From Nitrospira sp. (lineage in GTDB: Bacteria; Nitrospirota; Nitrospiria; Nitrospirales; Nitrospiraceae): 64,000 bases of DNA. A program made the translations under genes and the position numbers. This document shows, piece after piece, positions 52,551 to 61,488 of this stretch (position 1 is its first letter; the number at the start of each line of letters is the position of its first letter). The notes under the pieces are model-generated. The model worked only from the letters and a program-made list of their open reading frames with translations, did no database searches and was not told the DNA's origin. Location: assembly GCA_024760525.1 (NCBI GenBank), contig CP060499.1, positions 2,418,001 to 2,482,000 of the forward strand, in the 5' to 3' direction.

Positions 52551-52979
52551 CTATGCCTTTTTCGAAGCCAGGGCCGGGCGACGGGAGCTCAGCCGCTCAA
52601 TACGTTCAGCGACATCTCGATAGGACCCATCTTCCCGCCTGATCCAGCGATAGGATTCCATGGCTTCCGCGACACGGCCCAACGATTCCAGCGTGCGGCC
52701 GAGCACATAGAGAATTTGAACGGTTTCCTTGGAGGACCCCGGTGTGAATTTGAGTGCTTTCTGAAATGCCGGGACGGCCTCCTCATAGCGGCCGGACAGC
52801 TTATAACACAGACCCATCTGAGCATAGGCCTTGACTGCGAAGGATGGATCCACTCCGGCCATTTCAAACTGATCGATTGCAGCTTTGTGCATCCCGGCAT
52901 TTTTCAGCGCAAGCCCGCGTTCATAGCGCTCCGCTGGGCTCACGACTGGCTCTGACACCTGATCGCTTGGATCCGACAT
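52551..52979 (-). CDS. Tetratricopeptide-repeat protein related to the neighbouring ATPase tail
   Basis: A 142-residue TPR protein; ATG at 52979 (MSDPSDQVSEPVVSPAERYE) follows AGGAG. Three to four TPR-like units: YERGLALKNAGMHKAAIDQF, AVKAYAQMGLCYKLSGRYEE, and VQILYVLGRTLESLGRVAEA. The order and wording repeat the C-terminal region of the ATPase at 53111-54514 (KAYAQVGLCY, ALYFLGRSLESVGQ), so the two are paralogues. It is the last gene of the polysaccharide cluster on this strand and probably mediates protein contacts there. Confidence 0.78.
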   Translation of the reverse strand: MSDPSDQVSEPVVSPAERYERGLALKNAGMHKAAIDQFEMAGVDPSFAVKAYAQMGLCYKLSGRYEEAVPAFQKALKFTPGSSKETVQILYVLGRTLESLGRVAEAMESYRWIRREDGSYRDVAERIERLSSRRPALASKKA

Positions 52980-53110
52980 GACGCTCCTGAACCTCGCGCA
53001 ACTAACACTGGTCCATGTCAATGAAACCAGAAATCGCCCCGTTTGGCACGTAAGAAATAGAAAACTTACTTAAGGCGGATGGAAGCACCACTCCTGCCGT
53101 TCATCGAAGT

Positions 53111-54514
53111 CTACTTCTGGCTCCCGATCAGGAATCGTTGAAAATTATCGATGACGCTGCTGAACCACGAGTCTTTTCCCATTGCCGTCTCTCGTGTTTT
53201 GGCCGACTGCTTTAAGATGGTCCTCAATTCCCTAGTCCGATTCGCAACGTCTCGGAAGGTTGGTGTCGCTTGTTCAATTTGTCGGTAGACGTCAAACGCC
53301 TCGCCGTCCTGCCCGACCGATTCGAGGCTACGCCCTAAAAAATAGAGTGCATCGATGGTATCCCCCGGTGACGCCTTCTCATCCTGCAGGGCCGTACGAA
53401 ACGCGTGTATCGCCGCGTGCGGCTCCTTCATCTTGACATAGCAAAGCCCTACTTGTGCGTAGGCCTTGAGCCACATTGACTTATCCTTCGCCGCCAGATG
53501 AAAGAGATCTACGGCCTCCTTCAATCGTTCTTCATCCTTCAACATCAGGCCCTGTGCGTAGGCTCTTTCTGGGGAACCAATAAAACGGCCATCGGCCGGT
53601 TCTTCGTTCGCTGGCGATCGGAGGTTTGGAACGGGGGCTTCCACTTCGCTCGCATCCTCCGGAGCCGTTGCCAGCCCAACCAGCTCTTCTTTAGCGGCCA
53701 GAGGAAGGATCCCTCCCCTGCATCGATCTAGGGCCGCTTGAGCGACCAATTTAGATGTAATCACTTTCGCTTGCTCGGCATACCCATAGGTCAAGGCCAC
53801 ATCGCATACCTGATTGATCAGGCGAGGGGTTCCTCGGCTCAAACGATGCACCAGCGCGCACGCTTTTTGGGTAAAGAGGGAAGGCCGTCCACCGGCGACT
53901 TGAATGCGATGACGAATACAACTGGCCGTGTCGGTCTCAGACAGCGGCTTCAGATGATAGTCAACGACGATCCGCTGCGCAAATTGAGTCATATCGATTC
54001 GCTGGAGCAATGTATGGAGATCCGGCTGACCGGAGAGGATGATCTGCAACTTTAAGGTCTGACCATCGTTCATATTGGACAGGAGCCGCAGCTCTTCGAG
54101 CAGCTCGGCTCCCAAATTTTGGGCTTCATCTACGATGAGGATGACTCGCCGCAAACGTTTCGATTCCTGAGCCAGGAATTCCGAAAACATGTGATAGGCT
54201 TCGATCGGATCAAGCCGCTTGGTGCTCAACCCGAGAGACAATAAAATCCAAGGCAAGAGATGCTCGATGTCATAACGGGCGTTGGTAACCAGCCCGATCT
54301 TGTGTTTGTTTCCGTGTTCGGCAATCAGCTTCTGGAGAAGGGATGTCTTGCCCATGCCCGGCTCGCCCGTAAGCACCATAAACGGAGCCTGGCTGAGGAG
54401 GCCATATTCGAGCAGGCTATAGGCAGCCTGGTGCTCTGAACCGGAGTAGAGAAAGCTGCTGTCCGGCAAGAGCGCGAACGGCTTGGTCTTTAGATGATAG
54501 AAGGATTCGTACAT
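53111..54514 (-). CDS. ExeA-like AAA ATPase with C-terminal TPR region (exosortase-system associated type)
   Basis: A 467-residue ATPase of the GspA/ExeA-like group that accompanies exosortase/EPS loci. It opens MYESFYHLKTKPFALLPDSS, the family start. Walker A is VLTGEPGMGKTSLLQKLIAE near 48, Walker B VILIVDEAQNLG near 125, with the sensor region LRLLSNMNDGQTLKLQIILS following. RGTPRLINQVCDVALTYGYA ends the AAA part near 240. Residues about 300-440 form TPR units. It may power assembly or regulation of glycan export in the inner membrane zone. No membrane helix seen. Confidence 0.88.
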   Translation of the reverse strand: MYESFYHLKTKPFALLPDSSFLYSGSEHQAAYSLLEYGLLSQAPFMVLTGEPGMGKTSLLQKLIAEHGNKHKIGLVTNARYDIEHLLPWILLSLGLSTKRLDPIEAYHMFSEFLAQESKRLRRVILIVDEAQNLGAELLEELRLLSNMNDGQTLKLQIILSGQPDLHTLLQRIDMTQFAQRIVVDYHLKPLSETDTASCIRHRIQVAGGRPSLFTQKACALVHRLSRGTPRLINQVCDVALTYGYAEQAKVITSKLVAQAALDRCRGGILPLAAKEELVGLATAPEDASEVEAPVPNLRSPANEEPADGRFIGSPERAYAQGLMLKDEERLKEAVDLFHLAAKDKSMWLKAYAQVGLCYVKMKEPHAAIHAFRTALQDEKASPGDTIDALYFLGRSLESVGQDGEAFDVYRQIEQATPTFRDVANRTRELRTILKQSAKTRETAMGKDSWFSSVIDNFQRFLIGSQK

Positions 54515-54545
54515 GATTGCGCCGCTCCGCCCTCCATGTCGTCTC

Positions 54546-55382
54546 CTATTGGGACAACATCGCTTTCATGTCGGCCAGCGTCAGAGATGATCGTCCTGCT
54601 TTGTTTAGGACCGTTCCAAGAACGGGGCGGGAATTCTTGACCAACCCTAAAGCCCGCTGCAGCTCATCGCCGGTCGTTCTCCCCTCCTCCACCACCATGA
54701 GAAGGGCATCCGTATAAGGTGAAAATGCCAGCACATCCGCGGTATGGAGCAGCGGAGGAAGATCGAATATGACGACTCGCGAGGGATATCGATGTTTGAG
54801 TTCTTCGACCAACGCCACCATCTTCGGAGAGGTCAGAATCTCGGTGGAGTTCGAAATGGCCCGTCCTCCCGGCAACAGCACGAATCGTCCGATTCCCGGG
54901 TGAAGGAGTAGATCCTCGACGGGCTGGTCGTCCAGCAAGTAATCGGCAAGCCCGAGACAGTCCTGTAATCCAAACACCTTGTGTACGCTTGGATCCTGAA
55001 GATCCGAGTCCACCAGGAGCACCGTCTGCGTCGTCTCCATGGCGAGACTGACGGCCAAGTTCACGGCCGTCAACGTCTTGCCCTCACCGTACCCCGGGCT
55101 GGTGACGCCCAGGACATTCCATCCATTCTCTCGAAGCCGATGCGTCACTTGCGTCCGCAATATTTTGTACGCATCGACAAACGGTCCCCTCTGATAGGAG
55201 GCCATCACCCGATGCCCGAGCAGCACGGGAAGTGGAATGTGGAGTGATCTGGTCCTCGTATACGTGATCGGAGGTGGGACAGAGTGAGATGCAGTCCGCT
55301 TCGTCCCTTCCCCACGAGCGGAAGCGGAGGAAGTGCCTTTGAAATCCTTATACAGCTTCAGTGCGGTTCGAATACGATCCAT
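54546..55382 (-). CDS. CpsD/BY-kinase-type ATPase of polysaccharide synthesis
   Basis: A 278-residue cytoplasmic P-loop ATPase of the bacterial tyrosine kinase/MinD-like group that partners with Wzz. Walker A GVTSPGYGEGKTLTAVNLAV near 93, Walker A' VLLVDSDLQDPSVH near 121, and Walker B VVIFDLPPLL near 207. The N-terminal 60 residues are a polar linker with a SASARGEGTK stretch. No C-terminal tyrosine cluster is visible, so autophosphorylation is uncertain. The stop lies 31 bases before the ATPase gene and the start 15 bases after Wzz. Confidence 0.9.
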   Translation of the reverse strand: MDRIRTALKLYKDFKGTSSASARGEGTKRTASHSVPPPITYTRTRSLHIPLPVLLGHRVMASYQRGPFVDAYKILRTQVTHRLRENGWNVLGVTSPGYGEGKTLTAVNLAVSLAMETTQTVLLVDSDLQDPSVHKVFGLQDCLGLADYLLDDQPVEDLLLHPGIGRFVLLPGGRAISNSTEILTSPKMVALVEELKHRYPSRVVIFDLPPLLHTADVLAFSPYTDALLMVVEEGRTTGDELQRALGLVKNSRPVLGTVLNKAGRSSLTLADMKAMLSQ

Positions 55383-55397
55383 AATCCTTCTGTGTCC

Positions 55398-57170
55398 CTA
55401 TTCCATGCCGAATCGTCTCAATGCGGTGAACCACAGCACATCCAACGGCACCACGAAGAAATGCAAGACGAGAAGAATCGTCGCCACCGCGCCTATCCCG
55501 GCACTCTGAAAGAGGCGTCGTCGCAATCTCACCCGGGACACATCCTCTTCGTTCGGCATAAAGGGAATGACCGCCAACGGGAAGTGTTGCGTCAGCGCGA
55601 CGAGCTGTTCCGGCGTGCGGATCGAATGATCGAGTGATTCCACTGCAGCACCAGCGCCGATTCCACCACCAACCGCGAGGATGAACCCAAGAAGCACAAT
55701 AGCCAGCCGATTCGGTTTGAACGGCTTTTCAGGAATGCTGGGTGGGTCGATCAAAGAAAAGCGCTCGCCTTTCCGCTGCACTTCCAAACCTTCCGACACT
55801 TTCGCCTCCAACAACCGAGACCGAATGTCCTGATACTTTTGTCCCGACGTATCCCGATCTCGAGTCAGCACAAGATACTCCGGTTCGATCTCGGGAGCCC
55901 GTTCCAGCCGTGTCGCGTATTCCTGAAGTCTGCGCTTCAAGTCCACTCTGGTTTTGCGAAGCGCATCCAGCGAAGCGGTTGCGGAATTCAGTTGGGCTTG
56001 GAGATTGATATAGGCAGGATTCTCCGGTCGAAGCTCAGTTTTCCGGCCGGGGGCGGCTTTGACGCGCCGTACTGCTTCTTCGAGCCCAGCGACCTTCCGA
56101 CGTAACTGTACGATGTCGGGATGCTCATGCCCCAATCGCTCCAAATCCGCCGCTAACATGGCGCGCGCATCGGTGAGTCGTTTGATGGTTTCCACCTCAT
56201 CGGGGAGCTGACCCGTCTCCTTCTCAAGCGCTTCCATCTCCTGCTTCATCTTGATGATATCCGGATGATCGGACGAGAGGTTGGCTGCAGCACCCGCATA
56301 CTCGGCGCGCAGCGCGCGCAGGCGATCCGCTGAATCCAAAATGCGCTCTCCCGTGACGGACACGATCGGAGTGTTCGGCTTGATCGTGGCCAATTCTCCC
56401 TCAAGATAGGTTTTCCGTTCCTCGAGGCTTCGCAGCTGCTGATCGACGTCCATCAGCTCACGTTCAGCTTGGTTCATCAATTGTTGATTCAAGGGCATCA
56501 ACTCCGGGAGCGCCCCGCTCGCCCGCTGTTTGAACGACGCGATCTTCCCATCGATCTCACCGATATGCTTGGCCAGATTATCCGCTTCCTGCTGAAGAAA
56601 CGACGAAGCTTCCTGCGCTTGGCGCTCGCGACTCTTCAAATTTTCACCCAAGAACAGACTGGTGAGCTCGTTCGCCACCTTCTGAGCCAATTCAGGGACT
56701 CGGCTTTGATACGTCACCGTAAAGGCAATAGTGGCTTTGGTTGCATGCTGAGTGCGTTTATCCACGACATCCGCGCTGATCACTTCTACCTCTATATCCT
56801 TGACGAAGCGCCTCACGATCTCCTCTACCGGACTATTCTTCCGGAGGTCTTCGTACAGATTGAATTGCTCCACCACCTTCCACAAAGTGGTGCGGCTCAT
56901 CACTTGTTGCTTGATGGTCTCGATGCGCTGGTCGGCATAACTCGTGATGGTGGATCGAACAAGATCGGATGGAATCTCCTGCTCCTCGATCAGAATAGTC
57001 GCCGTGGATCTGTAGGTCGGAGGCCACAGAAAAGCGAGTGCGAGTGCCACGCTCAACAGGCCGATACTTATCGAGACCATGAGCTTTTTGCGTCGTTGAA
57101 AGGACGCGACATAGTCCTTGAGACTCTTAACCTGCTCGGAAGACTGTGCTGAGACGTGTGTAGAAGCCAT
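55398..57170 (-). CDS. Wzz/GumC-type polysaccharide chain-length determinant
   Basis: A 590-residue inner-membrane co-polymerase. TM1 near 35-52 (MVSISIGLLSVALALAFLWP) is followed by a Wzz domain, a long periplasmic coiled coil (about 180-410, rich in Leu, Gln, Glu and Arg) and a GNVR-like region (LVLTRDRDTSGQKYQDIRSR). TM2 near 500-520 reads RLAIVLLGFILAVGGGIGAG, and a third hydrophobic helix lies near the C-terminus. No fused kinase domain; the separate CpsD-like ATPase follows. It sets the length of the exported glycan. Confidence 0.9.
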   Translation of the reverse strand: MASTHVSAQSSEQVKSLKDYVASFQRRKKLMVSISIGLLSVALALAFLWPPTYRSTATILIEEQEIPSDLVRSTITSYADQRIETIKQQVMSRTTLWKVVEQFNLYEDLRKNSPVEEIVRRFVKDIEVEVISADVVDKRTQHATKATIAFTVTYQSRVPELAQKVANELTSLFLGENLKSRERQAQEASSFLQQEADNLAKHIGEIDGKIASFKQRASGALPELMPLNQQLMNQAERELMDVDQQLRSLEERKTYLEGELATIKPNTPIVSVTGERILDSADRLRALRAEYAGAAANLSSDHPDIIKMKQEMEALEKETGQLPDEVETIKRLTDARAMLAADLERLGHEHPDIVQLRRKVAGLEEAVRRVKAAPGRKTELRPENPAYINLQAQLNSATASLDALRKTRVDLKRRLQEYATRLERAPEIEPEYLVLTRDRDTSGQKYQDIRSRLLEAKVSEGLEVQRKGERFSLIDPPSIPEKPFKPNRLAIVLLGFILAVGGGIGAGAAVESLDHSIRTPEQLVALTQHFPLAVIPFMPNEEDVSRVRLRRRLFQSAGIGAVATILLVLHFFVVPLDVLWFTALRRFGME

Positions 57171-57176
57171 CGCTTG

Positions 57177-58397
57177 TCAGTTAGAGAATGCCCATTTCGG
57201 GGGAGAATACGTCACCATGAACATCGTGGCATGAGATTGCGCTGAATCCGCGGAAGTATCGATCTCCCGCCATCGATACATGTAGGACACCTCCGCTTGC
57301 CACCACTCGAAAACTCTCCAGGACAATTTTGGTGCGACACTGACATAGCTGCTGTCCGGAAACACTCCCCCGACGGCCGCCCTCGTCTTTCCTGACGTAA
57401 GCACTCCGACTACATTGAGGGAGCACGCAATGGTTTCCGAGATTTCGTATGAACCTGATACTTCTCCTCGATTGGTCTGGATGAGTAACCCAAGCCCGCT
57501 GGGAGCGAGATCCCGAGCGAAGGACGCATGCAGCGAGGCCCTCTCAAAATTCTTCGTCAGACTCGCCCCAGCCAACCACACCGTCTCTCGAGACGTGATA
57601 TCGCCGATCGGTGTCTGTGAACTGCTAGACAAAAACCTCGGTCCGCCATAGACGGTCCCTTTGAGCGATTCTGCAAACTCGTGCATCAGGCTCATGTTGA
57701 TCCCGGGAAAATGCGCTTGAAATAGAGATGGCGAGTTGGTGGTTCGGAAATCAACATACGATCCGGACAGTTGAATCTGATCTCGTTCAGTGAGTTGATA
57801 AAGAAACCCTCCGGATCCCCCCATCAACCGGTAGTCGGCCAATCTCTCACTTTCATACGTCGTGTCGGAAAACTGCACACCTGATTGAACAGAGAGTTTT
57901 TCCGTCAACCTTCTGGTCCACGTAGGATTCGCAGTCCACTGATTGCGTTGCGTGAACTGCAAAACGACTCCCGTCGCCTGCAACTCGCTGAGCAGTGTAT
58001 TGTCCCGCATAAAACCACCGGTGAAGCCGATGAGATCCTGCTCTGTCCGATACTGCACCGACAAAGGGGCGTGGACATTCGAAAACTGCCTGTCCTCTCC
58101 GCCAAAGTAGCCGACGAAATCCGCAGCAGCGCGGCTGCTGACGTCCAGACGCTCGGTTTTTCCGGAAAACTCTGTAGCTGGTGTGACCGAGTATCCATAG
58201 GTGTCATCGTGAGGCAACGGGGTCAACAGCAGGTTGCTGTTGTAGATCCCTTTGACGCCGACAGACGGCGACAGCGACCATTCGGCCGCTTGGCCCCCCG
58301 GTATCAGGCCGAATGATACGAGCGCCGCCACAAGTATGACGCGGGCGGTCTCCCTCCGGCTCCAAACGCGACTCCTCCCTTTGCAGTGCGGTTGCAT
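57177..58397 (-). CDS. Putative outer-membrane porin of the polysaccharide locus
   Basis: A 406-residue protein with a signal peptide (VILVAALVSFGLIPGGQAAE) and many beta-strand-like stretches (SLSPSVGVKGIYNSNLLLTP, DQIQLSGSYVDFRTTN, VFEWWQAEVSYMYRWREI, and MFMVTYSPPKW at the end). Position between SLBB export protein and Wzz matches the TIGR03016-type 'PEP-CTERM system associated' outer-membrane protein seen in exosortase loci (knowledge of family context). It would form or line the exit pore. Exact family not proven by sequence alone. Confidence 0.78.
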   Translation of the reverse strand: MQPHCKGRSRVWSRRETARVILVAALVSFGLIPGGQAAEWSLSPSVGVKGIYNSNLLLTPLPHDDTYGYSVTPATEFSGKTERLDVSSRAAADFVGYFGGEDRQFSNVHAPLSVQYRTEQDLIGFTGGFMRDNTLLSELQATGVVLQFTQRNQWTANPTWTRRLTEKLSVQSGVQFSDTTYESERLADYRLMGGSGGFLYQLTERDQIQLSGSYVDFRTTNSPSLFQAHFPGINMSLMHEFAESLKGTVYGGPRFLSSSSQTPIGDITSRETVWLAGASLTKNFERASLHASFARDLAPSGLGLLIQTNRGEVSGSYEISETIACSLNVVGVLTSGKTRAAVGGVFPDSSYVSVAPKLSWRVFEWWQAEVSYMYRWREIDTSADSAQSHATMFMVTYSPPKWAFSN

Positions 58398-58411
58398 GGA
58401 AACTGTGATTG

Positions 58412-59020
58412 TCAGGGCACCATGACAACGTCACCGCGCCGAAGCATGATATTCTGCTCCAGGTCTTTGCCCTTGCGAAGATCGCCGTAGCGGAAGGGAA
58501 TGGCGTATTGCTCTCCTCGTACTCGGCGCATGACCCGAATGTCGTTTTCCGCGGCAAACGGAGTTAAGCCGCCGGCAAGGCTCAACGCCTGAAGCACGTC
58601 GGTGTAATGGCCGATCAAATACTCGCCCGGCTTATTCACTCGCCCGACAACGTAGACCTTGTAACTGACGACTTTCGTGACCGCCACGGAGACATTCGGA
58701 TTCGGAATATACTTCGTCAACCGCCTCACCAGGTCGCCACGGATGTCATCGACCGTCCGATCTTCGGCCTGGACATCACCGACGAGGGGAAACGAAAACA
58801 TCCCGTCAGGACGGACGACGACTTCTCGTGTCAGCTGTTCATCCTTCCACACCGACACCAGCATGACGTCCTCGGCACCTAGGCGATATCCTGGATCAAC
58901 CTGCGACATCGGTGAAACTGTCATTGCCTCATCTGCTCGAGCTTGACCAGGTAGCCCGGCGATGATTACGGCTGCTGCCACAACACACCCACTGACCACC
59001 AATCGCATCGAACGAGACAT
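58412..59020 (-). CDS. Wza-like SLBB polysaccharide export protein
   Basis: A 202-residue exported protein. Signal peptide near 1-29 (VVAAAVIIAGLPGQARA). The Poly_export domain opens YRLGAEDVMLVSVWKDEQLT and contains VRPDGMFSFPLVGDVQAEDR. One SLBB domain follows (YVVGRVNKPGEYLIGHYTDV) and the protein ends NIMLRRGDVVMVP. It lacks the C-terminal amphipathic helix of full Wza, so it would sit in the periplasm and work with the porin gene next door. No lipid-anchor cysteine is placed correctly. Confidence 0.9.
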   Translation of the reverse strand: MSRSMRLVVSGCVVAAAVIIAGLPGQARADEAMTVSPMSQVDPGYRLGAEDVMLVSVWKDEQLTREVVVRPDGMFSFPLVGDVQAEDRTVDDIRGDLVRRLTKYIPNPNVSVAVTKVVSYKVYVVGRVNKPGEYLIGHYTDVLQALSLAGGLTPFAAENDIRVMRRVRGEQYAIPFRYGDLRKGKDLEQNIMLRRGDVVMVP

Positions 59021-59029
59021 GGACTCTCC

Positions 59030-61414
59030 TTATCCTCTTATCTGTGCAAGAATTTGTTCCGCCTCTCGCCGTCCTTCGAACTGATCCGGACTTTTGAGGG
59101 CTTTCGATAGGTAGGTACGGGCTTCCGCCTGCTTCCCGGACTGAAAGAATGCTATCCCAAGATGATAATTCAAGACAGAGATTTCCGGAGATTTGGCAAC
59201 AGCCTGCTTCATCAATCGAATCGCTTCTTCCTGTTGTCCCATTTTAAAACGCACCCAACCAAGCGTATCGATAAACAGCGGATGTGGTGCTTCCTTCTCA
59301 AAATCGCGGCTCAGCGCGAAGGCTCTGTGGAGACTTGACGGATCGCCTTTTCGTTCAACGAGCAAAACAGCCAGGTTATTCGCTGCGAGCACGTTGCGGG
59401 GATTCACACGAAGCGCTGACTCATACGCGGCCATGGCGGAGTCAATATGTCCTTTGTCCGAATGAGCGGAGGCCAACAGCATGTACAACTCTTCACTGTC
59501 GGGGTTGGCGTTCAAACCGTTTTCGAGGACCTGCACGGCCACATCGGGCATTTTCTGCGCCAAGGACAATGAGGCCCAGCTCAGCCATGGTGATATCCAC
59601 TTTGGATTCAACCGCACGGCTTCGCGAAACTGAGCGGCCGCAGGCTCCTGTTCTCTCGTGATGGACAAGACCTCTCCGAGTAGGCCATGGGCGAATGGAT
59701 GGGTTGGACGCGAAGCTAGAATCGATTCCAAGCGAGCCCTCGCTTGGACGGTCTGACCTTGAGCCACTTCAAGCTTCACAAGAGACAGCAGCGGTTCGGG
59801 ATCATTCGGCGCCGCCGCCGCCGCACGCTCATAGGCGCTCCGAGCTTCCTCCACACGGCGTTGCCCCTCATAAAATCGCCCTTCAGCCATCAACGCCACG
59901 GAATTGCCGGCCGGTATCCGACGGATCCGCACCAAGGTCTGTTCGGCTCCCTGCCAGTTCTTCGTCGCCAAATCCAGCGTCATCAGCATGTCAAGGGCGG
60001 CCACATCATCCGGCCGCTGTTTCAACAGTTCGTCGAGCCGGGCACGAGCCTGTTGGTAGCGCCCGTTTTTGCTTTCCAACACGGCAAGGGACCGTTTCGC
60101 ATCCACCTGGTCGGGATACAACGCAACTGCCCGCTCAAAACTTTCCTTTGCAAGGTTGGTTTCACCGGTCAGCTGATAGGCCTGACCAAGCAGATACTGA
60201 ACCGTTGCCAGCTCGGGCTGATCGTGCAAAACTGTGCGAAATGCCTGTACGGCGTCCTTCCCATTTCGTCTGGCCAAAGCCATTCGACCCGATAAGATCA
60301 GCCCATCGGAAGAACGGGGATTGTCTTTTAGCACTTCCTCCACTTGACGCTCGGCTTCGACTTCCCTCCCCGCGAGGAGATCCATCTCGGCCAACCTCAC
60401 CTTGGCTTCCAGACCGACAGGCTTCCCCTTGTATTCCTCAACCAACGCGGAATAACGCTCCCGTGCTTTTGCGTCTTGCCCGCTCTTCTTATAGAGCCCC
60501 GCAAGTCCGAATTGAATGTGGCTTGAATACGGCAGATGTGCGGCAGCATCGAGAAGTACCCGCTCGGCGGCAGGAACATCCTTTCGATTCATAAAAAAGT
60601 CGGCCAACATGAGACGGCATTGCTCGCTGTCCGGATCCAGGGTGACCGCCTCGCGTAGCACCGATTCCGCTTTCTCGTATGCGCCCCGACCCACATTGAA
60701 GCGGACGAGCCTCAGTCGATGATCCAAAGATTTAGGTTCAGCTTCGATCATCCGACGAATAGCCGCCTCGGCACCCACCCAATCTTTCGCTCCCGTCAAC
60801 ACGGCGTTCAAATTATTCAGAAGATCCAGATTTCTTGGATCCGCTTCCAGAGCTCTTCTGAGTGTGTTCTCCGCATCACGATACCGCCGCTGCTGACCGT
60901 ATAACGTAGCCAGCAAGATGGCGACGTCCGGTTCTGTCGGAAACTCCCTCGCCAGCGCTTCCGCCTTTGGGATAGCCGGGGGAATCGCTTCCTCTGTCAC
61001 AGCCTGTGCGGCAATCTTGAGCGCATTGGCCTGCGGCTGGTGCGGATCGCTTTTCAGCACCGTGTCGGCCACTTCCACCACATGATCAGTCAGACGGGCT
61101 TCGAGATAGTACTTGCCGAGCGTGATCAGCGCGGCGGGGTGATCGGGAACCAATCTGACGGCTTCCTGATAGAGTTGGACGGCGTTGCGCCAGTTCTTTT
61201 CCTTCTCCTCAACGTGAGCAAAGAGGACATAGGCATCCGCATCCTTGGGGTCTATTTTCAGGACATTTCTCAGGGCGACTCGAGCCTTGGGATAGTTGGC
61301 CGCTTCAATGTACTCATGGGCACGAGCAAAGTACTTTGCCTTTCTCTCCTCGGGACCGCCACAAGCAGCCCATGCGAACGCCGACAGAAGAACAATCCCG
61401 ATTTTTACGCGCAT
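59030..61414 (-). CDS. PrsT-type TPR-repeat lipoprotein
   Basis: About 794 residues. ATG at 61414 gives a clean lipoprotein signal (MRVKIGIVLLSAFAWAACGG, cysteine 18); ATG at 61459 is an alternative. The rest is almost entirely tetratricopeptide repeats (roughly twenty; for example PKARVALRNVLKIDPKDADA and HIDSAMAAYESALRVNPRNV). This matches the PEP-CTERM system TPR-repeat lipoprotein PrsT in length and operon place. It likely scaffolds the assembly in the periplasm. Confidence 0.86.
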   Translation of the reverse strand: MRVKIGIVLLSAFAWAACGGPEERKAKYFARAHEYIEAANYPKARVALRNVLKIDPKDADAYVLFAHVEEKEKNWRNAVQLYQEAVRLVPDHPAALITLGKYYLEARLTDHVVEVADTVLKSDPHQPQANALKIAAQAVTEEAIPPAIPKAEALAREFPTEPDVAILLATLYGQQRRYRDAENTLRRALEADPRNLDLLNNLNAVLTGAKDWVGAEAAIRRMIEAEPKSLDHRLRLVRFNVGRGAYEKAESVLREAVTLDPDSEQCRLMLADFFMNRKDVPAAERVLLDAAAHLPYSSHIQFGLAGLYKKSGQDAKARERYSALVEEYKGKPVGLEAKVRLAEMDLLAGREVEAERQVEEVLKDNPRSSDGLILSGRMALARRNGKDAVQAFRTVLHDQPELATVQYLLGQAYQLTGETNLAKESFERAVALYPDQVDAKRSLAVLESKNGRYQQARARLDELLKQRPDDVAALDMLMTLDLATKNWQGAEQTLVRIRRIPAGNSVALMAEGRFYEGQRRVEEARSAYERAAAAAPNDPEPLLSLVKLEVAQGQTVQARARLESILASRPTHPFAHGLLGEVLSITREQEPAAAQFREAVRLNPKWISPWLSWASLSLAQKMPDVAVQVLENGLNANPDSEELYMLLASAHSDKGHIDSAMAAYESALRVNPRNVLAANNLAVLLVERKGDPSSLHRAFALSRDFEKEAPHPLFIDTLGWVRFKMGQQEEAIRLMKQAVAKSPEISVLNYHLGIAFFQSGKQAEARTYLSKALKSPDQFEGRREAEQILAQIRG

Positions 61415-61488
61415 GCCGAACGTCCATCCCCATTTATGCTGCATGAAAGGCGTTGTCATGGACCTAGGTTATTACGTAACTGGGTTCG

